A DNA stretch of 9,531 bases, from assembly GCA_003171295.1 (NCBI GenBank), contig PMYF01000658.1, positions 1 through 9,531 of the forward strand, given 5' to 3'. The notes beneath the pieces were generated by a model. That model was not told the DNA's origin. It made no database searches and saw nothing but the letters and a program-made list of their open reading frames with translations. A program made the translations under genes and the position numbers. The DNA is from Acidobacteriota bacterium. GTDB taxonomy: Bacteria > Acidobacteriota > Terriglobia > UBA7540. Positions 1 to 6,957 of the stretch are shown here, piece after piece (within the stretch, counting starts at the first letter, position 1; the number at the start of each line of letters is the position of its first letter).

Positions 1-212
1 AATGGCAAAGCCTGACCTTGAGCAAACTACGCTCCAGACTCTTTTGGCTGCCGGGCGAACTTACACGCCCGCAGAACCGACCTACTCTCCGGTTCGCGAA
101 TTCGCCCCTCATCCAAAAGTGGGTGCAGGAGATATTGGACCGGGTTCATAGATTAAAACCCCTGGAGGGTTGAAGCTACGTTTGTGAAAATCGATCGACT
201 GCTGCAAACATT
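1..212 (+). mobile_element. Right end of an insertion sequence (approximate border)
   Basis: The transposase stop codon is at 171-173, and glycosidase-like coding sequence is already present by about 213-280. The outer inverted repeat of the element must therefore lie within roughly 174-212. I cannot mark the exact border or a target duplication because the left end is outside the window. The border given is an inference from where the two coding signals meet. Confidence 0.4.
3..173 (+). CDS. C-terminal end of a DDE-type transposase (5' end outside window)
   Basis: The reading frame is open from the window edge and ends in TGA at 171-173, giving 56 residues. The stretch RLFWLPGELTRPQNRPTLRF, at about residues 12-31, followed by an amphipathic helix ending in DRVHRLKPLEG, resembles the C-terminal tails of IS4/IS1380-like DDE transposases. 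The exact IS family is not certain. The DDE catalytic core would lie to the left of the window and cannot be checked. A competing 49-residue frame (2-151) covers the same bases but has a less natural composition. The transposase end sits only about 40 bases before the truncated GH39-like gene, so this element probably caused that truncation. I recognise the tail by general resemblance, not by alignment. Confidence 0.6.
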   Translation, partial: WQSLTLSKLRSRLFWLPGELTRPQNRPTLRFANSPLIQKWVQEILDRVHRLKPLEG

Positions 213-962
213 GTGGAGACGAACGCCGATTTTCGGGCAATTTCCAACGAAAACAGTGAAATTCACGACGGATCCAAGTATGAGAGCGACCCGCAACTCT
301 TTCGCAAAGAGATCCGAGAAGTCCGGGCGATGCTGGCCAAGTACGACACTCTTAAAAACGTTGAGACGGTTTTGGATGAGTGGAACATGTCGCTCCGTAA
401 CCCCGTGATGAATCCGTATTTTCAGCCTGCCTTTGTGCTAGAAACCACCTATTGGTTCAACGAGGAAGGGCTGAGCCGCTCTGGTTACTATCATATTAGG
501 GATGTGCTCTTTGATCCGAAGCAGTTCACTTTCTTGTCCCAGCCGATGCTGGCCTCCGTCAATCACACCTTCAACGAAATGCCCTACTACTTGGGGCTCT
601 ATGACACCGAAGGCCGCGTCCGGCCGACCTACTATGCCCTGAAAATGCTCGCCCTCATGAAAGGTGAGAGGCTAGCGGTCGATGGGACGGGAGCGGAGGT
701 GAAGAGTCTTGCCGCTCGCAACCAAGGGTTCGAGCATGTGGTCTTCTGGAACTTCCCCGAGAGCGAGGGAAAGACCTACGACGTCACCGTTCGCTTCCCG
801 CACGAGAAGACGGGAAACTTTCAGCTAATTCGACTCGACCCTGAGAGCGCCATCAACAACCTCAAGATCCTGAGAAACGAGAGTGTTGGGAAATTGGATC
901 AGGACCCAATCCATGTGACTTTGCGCCCTTACGAGATCTACTGGGTCGAGGTTGGCCAGTAG
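213..962 (+). pseudogene. GH39-like glycoside hydrolase, 5'-truncated (C-terminal half only)
   Basis: The 249 residues match the second half of GH39-type retaining glycosidases (beta-xylosidase / alpha-L-iduronidase family). A helix FRKEIREVRAMLAKY (residues 30-44) leads into VLDEWNMSL, where Glu56 (codon 378-380) sits in the position of the family nucleophile. A later YDTEGRVRPTYYALKMLALM segment and a C-terminal beta region ending YEIYWVEVGQ are also family-like. Family members are usually about 450-550 residues and carry the acid/base Glu in an Asn-Glu-Pro context in the N-terminal half. That half is absent, so the product should be inactive. The GTG start at 213 has no ribosome binding site. 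The same frame is open back to 174, just after the transposase stop. Insertion or IS-mediated deletion of the 5' half is the likely cause. The natural stop is TAG at 960-962. Confidence 0.65.
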
Positions 963-1004
963 GAGGCTGAAGAAGAGCGAACCGCGCTGCGGGACGGCAG
1001 TTCG

Positions 1005-1823
1005 GTGCCCTCGGTGCCGCCATTCCCGGGCTTGCGGGGCTTTCGGAGTGAACTCAGGGACATTCCAGATCCTGGCTACGGCGCGGGGTATATCTACGAC
1101 GTGGAGCTGGGGCCATTGCATCTACTGAAATCCGAGGTTCTTGAACCCAACGATCCTGAGACTACCTGGATGTTGAACTATCTCGAAGACCGGTTCTTCC
1201 TGGACTCACTCCATCCTCCGGGCCAGGCGATGGTGCCCATGGACGAGTTGAGCACCGACTGGTTCAATCAAGGCGGGTTTGCAAAACTCCAGCCCTACTA
1301 TCTGCACTATCAGGACGCCTACCTGCGGCGCGATGAGATCCCACAATTCCTACGCGGCTTTTACAACACCCTGGCGTCCTCCTCCGACCCACATACGCTT
1401 ACTTTCCGGGAATCGATGGATGAAGGGCAGCCGCACAAAACGCATGAAGAGGGATGGTTCTTTCAGCAGCTTCGGTTCATGTTGGCAATGGAAAGAGGAA
1501 ACAGCTTGTACCTGGCGTGGGGAACGCCCCGCGCGTGGTTGGAACACGGCAAACGCATATCGGTGAACCGCGCCGCGACCTATTTCGGGGAACTCTCCTA
1601 CAGCGTTGAGTCTTCGAGTGACCAAGCCCGAATCGAAGCCTTGGTGAAGCCTCCGCGCCGCAACCCGCCGGAGGGCTTGTACCTCCGCCTGCGGCATCCC
1701 AAACAAAGCCTCATGAAGCGCGTGACGGTGGGTGGACGGGTGTGGAAGGGGTTTGAGGCGGACAAGGAATGGATCAAGCTGCCGGCCAACTCGCATGAAC
1801 TCAAGATTGTCGCGTACTACTGA
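1005..1823 (+). pseudogene. Truncated paralogue of the six-hairpin glycosidase-like protein (C-terminal part)
   Basis: The 272 residues align with the last third of the large protein encoded at 3177-5921. The best block is the region around PHKTHEE (His144 here, codon 1434), where 36 of 62 residues are identical when compared by eye. It runs through PRAW, an aromatic-rich YFGELSYSVES stretch and a C-terminal beta domain. Similarity continues upstream of the GTG at 1005, at least to 987 (LRDGSSVPSVPP against LGDGTWCPTAPP), so the remnant begins mid-domain. The frame is open from 963, directly after the GH39-like stop. The overlapping TAGGAGG at 960-966 looks like a ribosome binding site, but no ATG, GTG or TTG lies at a good distance. 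The N-terminal beta domain and first half of the helical toroid are missing, so this is probably a non-functional remnant. Confidence 0.65.
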
Positions 1824-1906
1824 AGTAAGCGGAATTGGGGCGTGAGTGACGGCTCGTGGGGCGGTTCAGTATTTCAGCTTGCCACAAACGTTTCAGGCGA
1901 GACAGA

Positions 1907-2998
1907 GTGACCTTTCCTCTCCAATATTGTCCGGACGGCTGGCAGAGGCTGGAACGGCTCCGCGAACTTTACGAACAGCGCCCGCAGGACAGAATTTACG
2001 CCCGCATGGAATTGCCCACGGAGGCCTTGCGGCAGTTCGGCAAGCGGCATCCTGACGGGCCAACGGATTGTCCCGATTTGAACAAACGCGTCGCCTTCTG
2101 GGATGCCTTTTTCGCAGAGCGCCTCGCGGTGCGCGACGACTCTGTTCCCGCTGCGTACCTGAGCGAGCTTGATCAGGGTCTATACGGCGGGATGGTGGGG
2201 GGTGAGGTGCGATTCATGGCCCACCCCGAGAATGGCTTTATCTCGTCCATGGTTCCACCTATTTTCACGAACTGGTCTGATATCGTGAAGCTCACGATCG
2301 ACCACCAGAACCGTTGGCACCAGTTCTACCTCCGCGAATTGGAAACTTTCCGGCGCGGGGCCGAGGGAAAGTTTGGCATCAGTCATTTCATTCTGATCGA
2401 TAGTCTCAATTTTGTATTCGAGCTCTTTGGAGGTTCGCGAACTTATCTGGAATTGCTCGACAACCCGGAGCACGTCCGGCAGGCGGTGGCTTTTGCTTAT
2501 CAGCTCAACCTGGATGTGCAGCGAACGTTCTTCGAGGCAATCCCCCTGCTTGCCGGGGGGACGTGCAGCATCATGATGGAATGGGTCCCGGGGCGAATTG
2601 TGTGTGAGAGCGTCGACCCCTTCCATATGACTTCGGTTGAATACTTCGAGAAGTGGGGTAGAGAGCCGGCGGAGAGGATGCTCACCGCCTTTGATGGTGG
2701 GGTCGTCCACATCCATGGCAACGGCCGCCACCTGCTCGAAGCAGTATCGACGCTGCGTGGCCTCAAGGCCATCTTGCTGGGCGATGACAAGGACTTCCCC
2801 GCTGCTTTTTCGGCGGTCAATGCGCTCAAGGCCCCCACTGGCGACATGCCGTTGGTCGTGCAAGTTGGCTTCCAGGATTTCCAGGCGGCGCTTGCGTCCC
2901 GTCATCTGCCGGGCGGCATTCTGTACAAGGTTGTAGGTGTTCCCGACCGAGACACCGCGAATCGTGTGATGGATGGCGTCCGCGCTTACCGCGTGTGA
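1907..2998 (+). CDS. Uroporphyrinogen decarboxylase (URO-D)-fold protein, substrate unknown
   Basis: The protein is about 363 residues and resembles the HemE / methylcobamide:CoM methyltransferase (MtaA) superfamily. Support comes from the block after FELFGGSRTYLELLDNPEH with its helix of repeated hydrophobics, the strand-turn motif VVHIHGNGRHLLEAV, and GLKAILLGDD near the C-terminus, as expected for a TIM barrel. His268 and His270 (counted from 1907) sit where MtaA-like enzymes carry a His-x-Cys zinc site, so a metal site with altered ligands is possible. I do not call it HemE: it is far from the heme-pathway enzyme and sits among glycosidase genes. Start choice: the frame also begins at GTG 1856, but those 17 extra residues look non-conserved, while GTG 1907 is preceded by a weak AGGCGAG. 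It is probably cytoplasmic, with no signal peptide. Its role in this locus is unknown. Confidence 0.7.
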   Translation: MTFPLQYCPDGWQRLERLRELYEQRPQDRIYARMELPTEALRQFGKRHPDGPTDCPDLNKRVAFWDAFFAERLAVRDDSVPAAYLSELDQGLYGGMVGGEVRFMAHPENGFISSMVPPIFTNWSDIVKLTIDHQNRWHQFYLRELETFRRGAEGKFGISHFILIDSLNFVFELFGGSRTYLELLDNPEHVRQAVAFAYQLNLDVQRTFFEAIPLLAGGTCSIMMEWVPGRIVCESVDPFHMTSVEYFEKWGREPAERMLTAFDGGVVHIHGNGRHLLEAVSTLRGLKAILLGDDKDFPAAFSAVNALKAPTGDMPLVVQVGFQDFQAALASRHLPGGILYKVVGVPDRDTANRVMDGVRAYRV

Positions 2999-3102
2999 TT
3001 CGGAATAGGGATCGTGGTGGAGCCGCTGAGGCGGGGTTGGCTTGTCGCGGGCTGCTTGGGTGGGGAATGCGTTGGTAGTTGGCAGGAGGCTTTTGAACTC
3101 GC

Positions 3103-3127
3103 GTGACCAGCTTGGGTAGCTGGTTAC
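3103..3127 (+). promoter_or_regulatory. Stem-loop upstream of the six-hairpin glycosidase-like gene
   Basis: GTGACCAGCT (3103-3112) pairs with AGCTGGTTAC (3118-3127) over 10 bp with one G-U pair, around the 5-base loop TGGGT. A further CGC/GCG pairing outside a small bulge is possible. No T-run follows, so it is not a standard intrinsic terminator. It lies 50 bases before the ATG at 3177 and could be a leader structure or end the transcript of the preceding gene. Its function is not shown by sequence. Confidence 0.4.
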
Positions 3128-3165
3128 AACGCGAAGGTGGCTGCTTATTCCTAAGACCAGGAAGC

Positions 3166-3171
3166 GAGGAG
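3166..3171 (+). promoter_or_regulatory. Ribosome binding site deciding the ATG at 3177
   Basis: GAGGAG lies 5 bases before the ATG at 3177. It supports this start, which is also followed at once by a basic and then hydrophobic signal-like segment. Confidence 0.7.
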
Positions 3172-3176
3172 TTGTC

Positions 3177-5921
3177 ATGAAGAGAATATTCCCTTATCGG
3201 GCGGTGTTAGTGGCTGCTTTTCTCGGATCGGTCGCCTTGTTTCTGGTTCGCGAGGGCATATTGAAAGGTGCGGACCAGACGATCTATGAAGCAAACATGC
3301 AGATCGCCATCGAATGGAAGGGCGTGCATCCTGTCGGCCAGATCGTTGTATCCGACGGCGCTTTGGATAAATTGCAGGTCGTGCGAGGCCAAGGCGAGAC
3401 CCAGGGATCAGACCGGTTCAGCGGCCAGCAAGGCGGGTCCTTGCGGCTGGGGCTTCAAATCAAAGGGACAGGGGTGCAGTACGGCAAAGGTGGGACGATT
3501 GTCACGGTGGCGGACAAGGAACACCCCTTCAGCTTCTTTCTGCGGGACGTCAACAAGGACTTCCCAATTTACATTCCGGCATACGGAGTGATCGTCACCA
3601 CGGCGGACGACCAGCGAACCTACGACGAGATCGCGCGGGCGGTCCACGCCAGGGCCTCCCGAACGAAACTGCAGCAGATCGAGACCGAACCGGAGGAAAC
3701 CTTCGCGGACGCCGCCGCGAACACGCGAGAGTTGCAGGTTCCCACCTGGCTCGGCTTGGGCCGTGACATGCGCATCTTCGAGGTTGACACCCGCCTGGAA
3801 TCGATTCAGCCGCGGGATCACGGTTATGAGGTCACTTTGCCGGAAGGGGGGAAAGAGCCGGTTCGATACAGCATGATGATGGGCCGGGGTTGGGGCCCGG
3901 TTGACAAGATCACCCGGCGCCTGGATGAAGGTGAGTTGCCGATTCTGCGGGGGACTTTAGTGGACGACGACCTCACCTATGAACTGACAACCTTTGTGAC
4001 TTTGGAATCGACTCCCTTGACGGCGCAAAACGTACAGGGCACGCATTATCTGGTGGCGGACGGGCACGGCATCGGTTACATGTTCACCAAGGAACAGCAG
4101 GCTCAATACGACTCCTTGCTGCCGGGAGAAATGAACAAAGCAGAGGAGACCGTACTTTGCATGCGCGTCGTCGCCGTCAACACGGCTTCCGTTCCCCGCT
4201 ATGCCTTCTTCCGAAACGTGTCGCCAAACCTCGGATCGGCGGCCTGGGGCGGCAAGGCGCCATGGTCATTTGACGGCACGAAGGGTTTCGGATTGTCCCA
4301 GAGTGGCCGGGTCTTCTCGGTGTCCAGACTGAATGGTAAACCCTTGGCGGCCGAAGAAGTTGCCATCGAACTGCAACCGGGGGAGACGGCGACCCTGGAA
4401 ATCAACCTGCTTCACCGTCCCATTCCTGCCGAGCGCGCGGCCAGACTGGCAGCGATAAGTTTTGAAGACCGTTTCACACAGGCCCACCGGTACTGGCAAG
4501 AAAAGCTGGCCGCCGCGACCCAGATCGACTTACCCGAGAAGCGAATCACGGAGATGATCCGCGCGGGCTTGCTTCACTTGGATCTGGTGGCCTACGGGCA
4601 GGAACCCCATGGCACACTGGTGCCGACCATCGGCATCTACACGGCCATTGGTTCCGAGAGCTCGCCGATTATCCAATTCATGGATTCCATGGGATGGCAT
4701 AACGAGGCCCGCCGCGCCCTGACGTATTTTCTGGACAAGCAGCATGAGGATGGGTTCATGCAGAACTTCGGCGGCTACATGCTGGAAACCGGCGCGGCGC
4801 TGTGGAGCATGGGCGAGCACTATCGGTACACCCGCGATGACGAATGGGTGAAGCAGATCGAACCCAAACTGCTCAAGGCGTGCGAATTCATGCTGAAGTG
4901 GCGCCAGCGCAACCAACGCGATGACTTGCAGGGCAAGGGCTACGGCCTGATGGAGGGGAAGGTTGCAGACCCCGAGGATCCCTTCCATTCGTTCATGCTG
5001 AATGGATACTCCTACCTGGGCATGAACCGGGTGGCCGAGATGCTGCAGAACGTAGACCCCGCGGCGGCGCGGAAATGGCAAGGCGAGGCGGAAGCTTTCA
5101 AAGCCGACATCCGCAAGGCTTTCGCGGAGTCCATGGCCAAGTCGCCGGTGGTCCCTCTCGGAGACGGCACTTGGTGCCCCACGGCTCCTCCCTGGGTGGA
5201 GTACCGTGGCCCGCTTTCTCTCTTCGCGGATGGCGGCAAGTGGTTCACCCACGGCTCCGTGGTGTCGCGCGATTCACTATTGGGGCCCCTTTACTTGGCC
5301 TTCCAGGAGGTTCTGGACCCGAAGGAGCCGGCCACGGATTTCTTGCTGAGCTTCCACAGCGAGTTGATGACTCAGCGCAATGTGGCCTTCGCTCAACCTT
5401 ATTATAGCCGGCACCCGGTGACTCACCTGCGCCGAGGCGAGGTCAAGCCCTTCCTGAAGGCCTATTACAACACCGTCGCCTCCCTGGCCGACCGGCAAAC
5501 CTATACCTTCTGGGAGCACTACTTTCATGCCAGTCCTCATAAGACGCATGAGGAGGCATGGTTTCTGATGCAGACGCGCTGGATGCTCTGGATGGAGCAA
5601 GGCAACGCGCTCAAGCTGCTCGCGGGCGTGCCGCGCGCTTACTTCGAAGACGGCAAGCACATCGAGATCAAGCGAGCAGCCAGCTACTTTGGCCCGGTTT
5701 CCCTGAAGACTGAATCGAGGCTGAGCGACGGCCGAATTGTGGCCACGGTGGAATGTGGACTGGACCGAGGGCTCAAGCGCGTGGAACTGCATCTGCCGCA
5801 CCCGCAAGGCCGCAGGCCGACTTCGGTGACCGGCGGTAAGTACAACCCCGATACGGAGACGGTCACGGTCGAGCCATTCAACGGACGCGCCGAAGTCGTT
5901 CTGGCCTTCGGGGAGAAGTAA
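3177..5921 (+). CDS. Exported six-hairpin (alpha/alpha toroid) glycosidase-like protein, 914 residues
   Basis: The N-terminus is basic and then hydrophobic (about residues 8-24, RAVLVAAFLGSVALFLV), which fits a signal peptide or membrane anchor. Residues about 40-440 look beta-rich, and about 445-885 look helical. That layout is like beta-sandwich plus (alpha/alpha)6 glycosidases such as GH78 or GH95. The helical part has paired-helix features: GSESSPIIQFMDSMGWHNEA (Glu494, Asp503), DGFMQNFGGYMLETGAALW (Glu537), and PHKTHEEAWFLMQTRW (Glu792, Glu793). I cannot say which acids are catalytic or assign a CAZy family with certainty. A truncated paralogue lies at about 987-1823. The PIG-L gene follows 61 bases downstream with no obvious terminator between them, suggesting an operon. 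The likely role is cleavage of a glycan or glycoside at the cell surface or in the periplasm; the substrate is unknown. Confidence 0.65.
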   Translation: MKRIFPYRAVLVAAFLGSVALFLVREGILKGADQTIYEANMQIAIEWKGVHPVGQIVVSDGALDKLQVVRGQGETQGSDRFSGQQGGSLRLGLQIKGTGVQYGKGGTIVTVADKEHPFSFFLRDVNKDFPIYIPAYGVIVTTADDQRTYDEIARAVHARASRTKLQQIETEPEETFADAAANTRELQVPTWLGLGRDMRIFEVDTRLESIQPRDHGYEVTLPEGGKEPVRYSMMMGRGWGPVDKITRRLDEGELPILRGTLVDDDLTYELTTFVTLESTPLTAQNVQGTHYLVADGHGIGYMFTKEQQAQYDSLLPGEMNKAEETVLCMRVVAVNTASVPRYAFFRNVSPNLGSAAWGGKAPWSFDGTKGFGLSQSGRVFSVSRLNGKPLAAEEVAIELQPGETATLEINLLHRPIPAERAARLAAISFEDRFTQAHRYWQEKLAAATQIDLPEKRITEMIRAGLLHLDLVAYGQEPHGTLVPTIGIYTAIGSESSPIIQFMDSMGWHNEARRALTYFLDKQHEDGFMQNFGGYMLETGAALWSMGEHYRYTRDDEWVKQIEPKLLKACEFMLKWRQRNQRDDLQGKGYGLMEGKVADPEDPFHSFMLNGYSYLGMNRVAEMLQNVDPAAARKWQGEAEAFKADIRKAFAESMAKSPVVPLGDGTWCPTAPPWVEYRGPLSLFADGGKWFTHGSVVSRDSLLGPLYLAFQEVLDPKEPATDFLLSFHSELMTQRNVAFAQPYYSRHPVTHLRRGEVKPFLKAYYNTVASLADRQTYTFWEHYFHASPHKTHEEAWFLMQTRWMLWMEQGNALKLLAGVPRAYFEDGKHIEIKRAASYFGPVSLKTESRLSDGRIVATVECGLDRGLKRVELHLPHPQGRRPTSVTGGKYNPDTETVTVEPFNGRAEVVLAFGEK

Positions 5922-5966
5922 CCAAAACTGAGACATTTCTCGGACTCTGCGTACGCTGCGAAACGG

Positions 5967-5975
5967 AAAAGGAGG
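5967..5975 (+). promoter_or_regulatory. Strong ribosome binding site of the PIG-L gene
   Basis: AAAAGGAGG ends 7 bases before the ATG at 5983. It is the best Shine-Dalgarno match in the window and fixes this start. Confidence 0.8.
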
Positions 5976-5982
5976 AAACGTA

Positions 5983-6684
5983 ATGCGAGTACTAGCGGTT
6001 GGAGCACACCCTGATGATCTGGAATTGCTCTGTGGCGGAACCCTGGCGAAGTATGCCGCGCAAGGTCACCACGTAACCATGGCGGTGGCCACCAATGGCG
6101 AAGTCGGTTCGATGACGCTGCCGAAGGAAGAGATCGCCGCCGTGCGCAAGGCGGAGGCCGCGGCGGCGGCGGCTGTCATCGGAGCGGATTTCGTCTGGAT
6201 GGGCTATCCGGACGAGTTTCTCTTTTCACGGGAGGAGACCCGGCTGGCGTTTATCAACCTGATGCGGCGGGCGCGCCCTGATGTCGTCATTGCGCACTCT
6301 CCTACGGATTATCATCCTGACCATCGCAACTCCGGTCAGATGTGTTGGGACATTCGCGTCATGACCACCGTCCCGAATATCAAGACCGAATACCCCGTGT
6401 GCGCAACCATCCCCGAGATTTTTTACATGGACACGATCGCCGGCATCAGTTTTCAGCCGGAGCAGTATGTGGACATCAGCGAGAGCTTTGAGGCGAAACG
6501 GAAGATGTTGGCCAGTCACAAAAGCCAGGGGGGCTGGCTGGAAGCTCAGTACGGGATGACCTATCTCGAGTTCATGGAACATGTGGCGCGCTTCCGGGGC
6601 TTGCAGTGCGGGGTGCGATACGCGGAGTGTTTCCAGTCTTCAACCACCTTCCCGCGGTGGTGCAAGCCCAGCTTGCTGCCCTAA
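5983..6684 (+). CDS. PIG-L / LmbE-family N-deacetylase
   Basis: The 233 residues start MRVLAVGAHPDDLE, the hallmark zinc motif of the family (A-H-P-D-D at residues 8-12). A second motif, YHPDHRNSG, places His111 and His114. By family knowledge His9, Asp12 and His114 would bind zinc and one of the Asp residues would act as base. The length is usual for short single-domain members such as MshB- or BshB-like deacetylases, and the Rossmann-like start and motif order are intact, so the enzyme is probably active. Family members remove acetyl groups from N-acetyl-glucosamine-type substrates; the actual substrate here is not known. There is no signal peptide, so it should act in the cytoplasm. It lies 61 bases after the six-hairpin gene and 31 bases before a transporter remnant, suggesting one operon for sugar uptake and processing. 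The stop is TAA. Confidence 0.88.
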   Translation: MRVLAVGAHPDDLELLCGGTLAKYAAQGHHVTMAVATNGEVGSMTLPKEEIAAVRKAEAAAAAAVIGADFVWMGYPDEFLFSREETRLAFINLMRRARPDVVIAHSPTDYHPDHRNSGQMCWDIRVMTTVPNIKTEYPVCATIPEIFYMDTIAGISFQPEQYVDISESFEAKRKMLASHKSQGGWLEAQYGMTYLEFMEHVARFRGLQCGVRYAECFQSSTTFPRWCKPSLLP

Positions 6685-6715
6685 GCAAACATTGGTTTGG
6701 ATGGTTGGAGTTGAC

Positions 6716-6820
6716 ATGACCCACGGCATCTTGCTCGCCCTTGCGGCAGGGCTCGTCTATGGCTTCCTCGGGGTGAGTTAGGACATCGCGCCGAAGCGGC
6801 ATTACCAGATCTGGGACGTC
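6716..6820 (+). pseudogene. 5' remnant of a DMT-superfamily (RhaT/GRP-like) sugar transporter
   Basis: An ATG at 6716, with GGAG 5 bases upstream (6707-6710), starts MTHGILLALAAGLVYGFLGVS. This is a typical first membrane helix of sugar permeases in the drug/metabolite transporter superfamily. TAG (6779-6781) then interrupts, and the same frame continues with DIAPKRHYQIWDV, which fits the next conserved segment of such proteins; the TAG may replace a Tyr codon. Recognisable sequence stops at about 6820 and the remaining helices are missing from the window. The gene is thus both nonsense-interrupted and cut off. Its spacing behind the PIG-L gene suggests it was the third gene of that operon. 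The assignment rests on a short stretch. Confidence 0.5.
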
Positions 6821-6957
6821 CTTGATGCGCCTCTGGTGCCCCTGGTTTTCAGGGTGCAACTCCGCCGCAGTCCGCAGATATGCAAGCGCCGAGGCTAGTG
6901 TCCGCAACGCAATATACCGGTGCAAACCAGACATGGGCGTGACAAAATCGGCTCAAG

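Noticed and set aside
2..151. A 49-codon frame from ATG 2 ending TAG at 149
   Set aside because: It overlaps the transposase tail frame (3-173), which gives a more natural and recognisable protein; low third-position GC also argues against it.
184..408. 74-codon frame starting GTG 184
   Set aside because: Shadow of the GH39-like frame, rich in Arg, Thr and Ser, with no family-like text.
2180..3178. Long antisense frame of 332 codons
   Set aside because: It lies opposite the UroD-like gene, whose + frame reads as a clear family member; the antisense text has no recognisable motif and is typical of GC-rich shadow frames.
4530..5252. Antisense frame of 240 codons
   Set aside because: Shadow of the 914-residue gene; no motif and no ribosome binding site.
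5277..5936. Antisense frame of 219 codons
   Set aside because: Shadow of the C-terminal part of the 914-residue gene, His-, Arg- and Leu-rich without family features.
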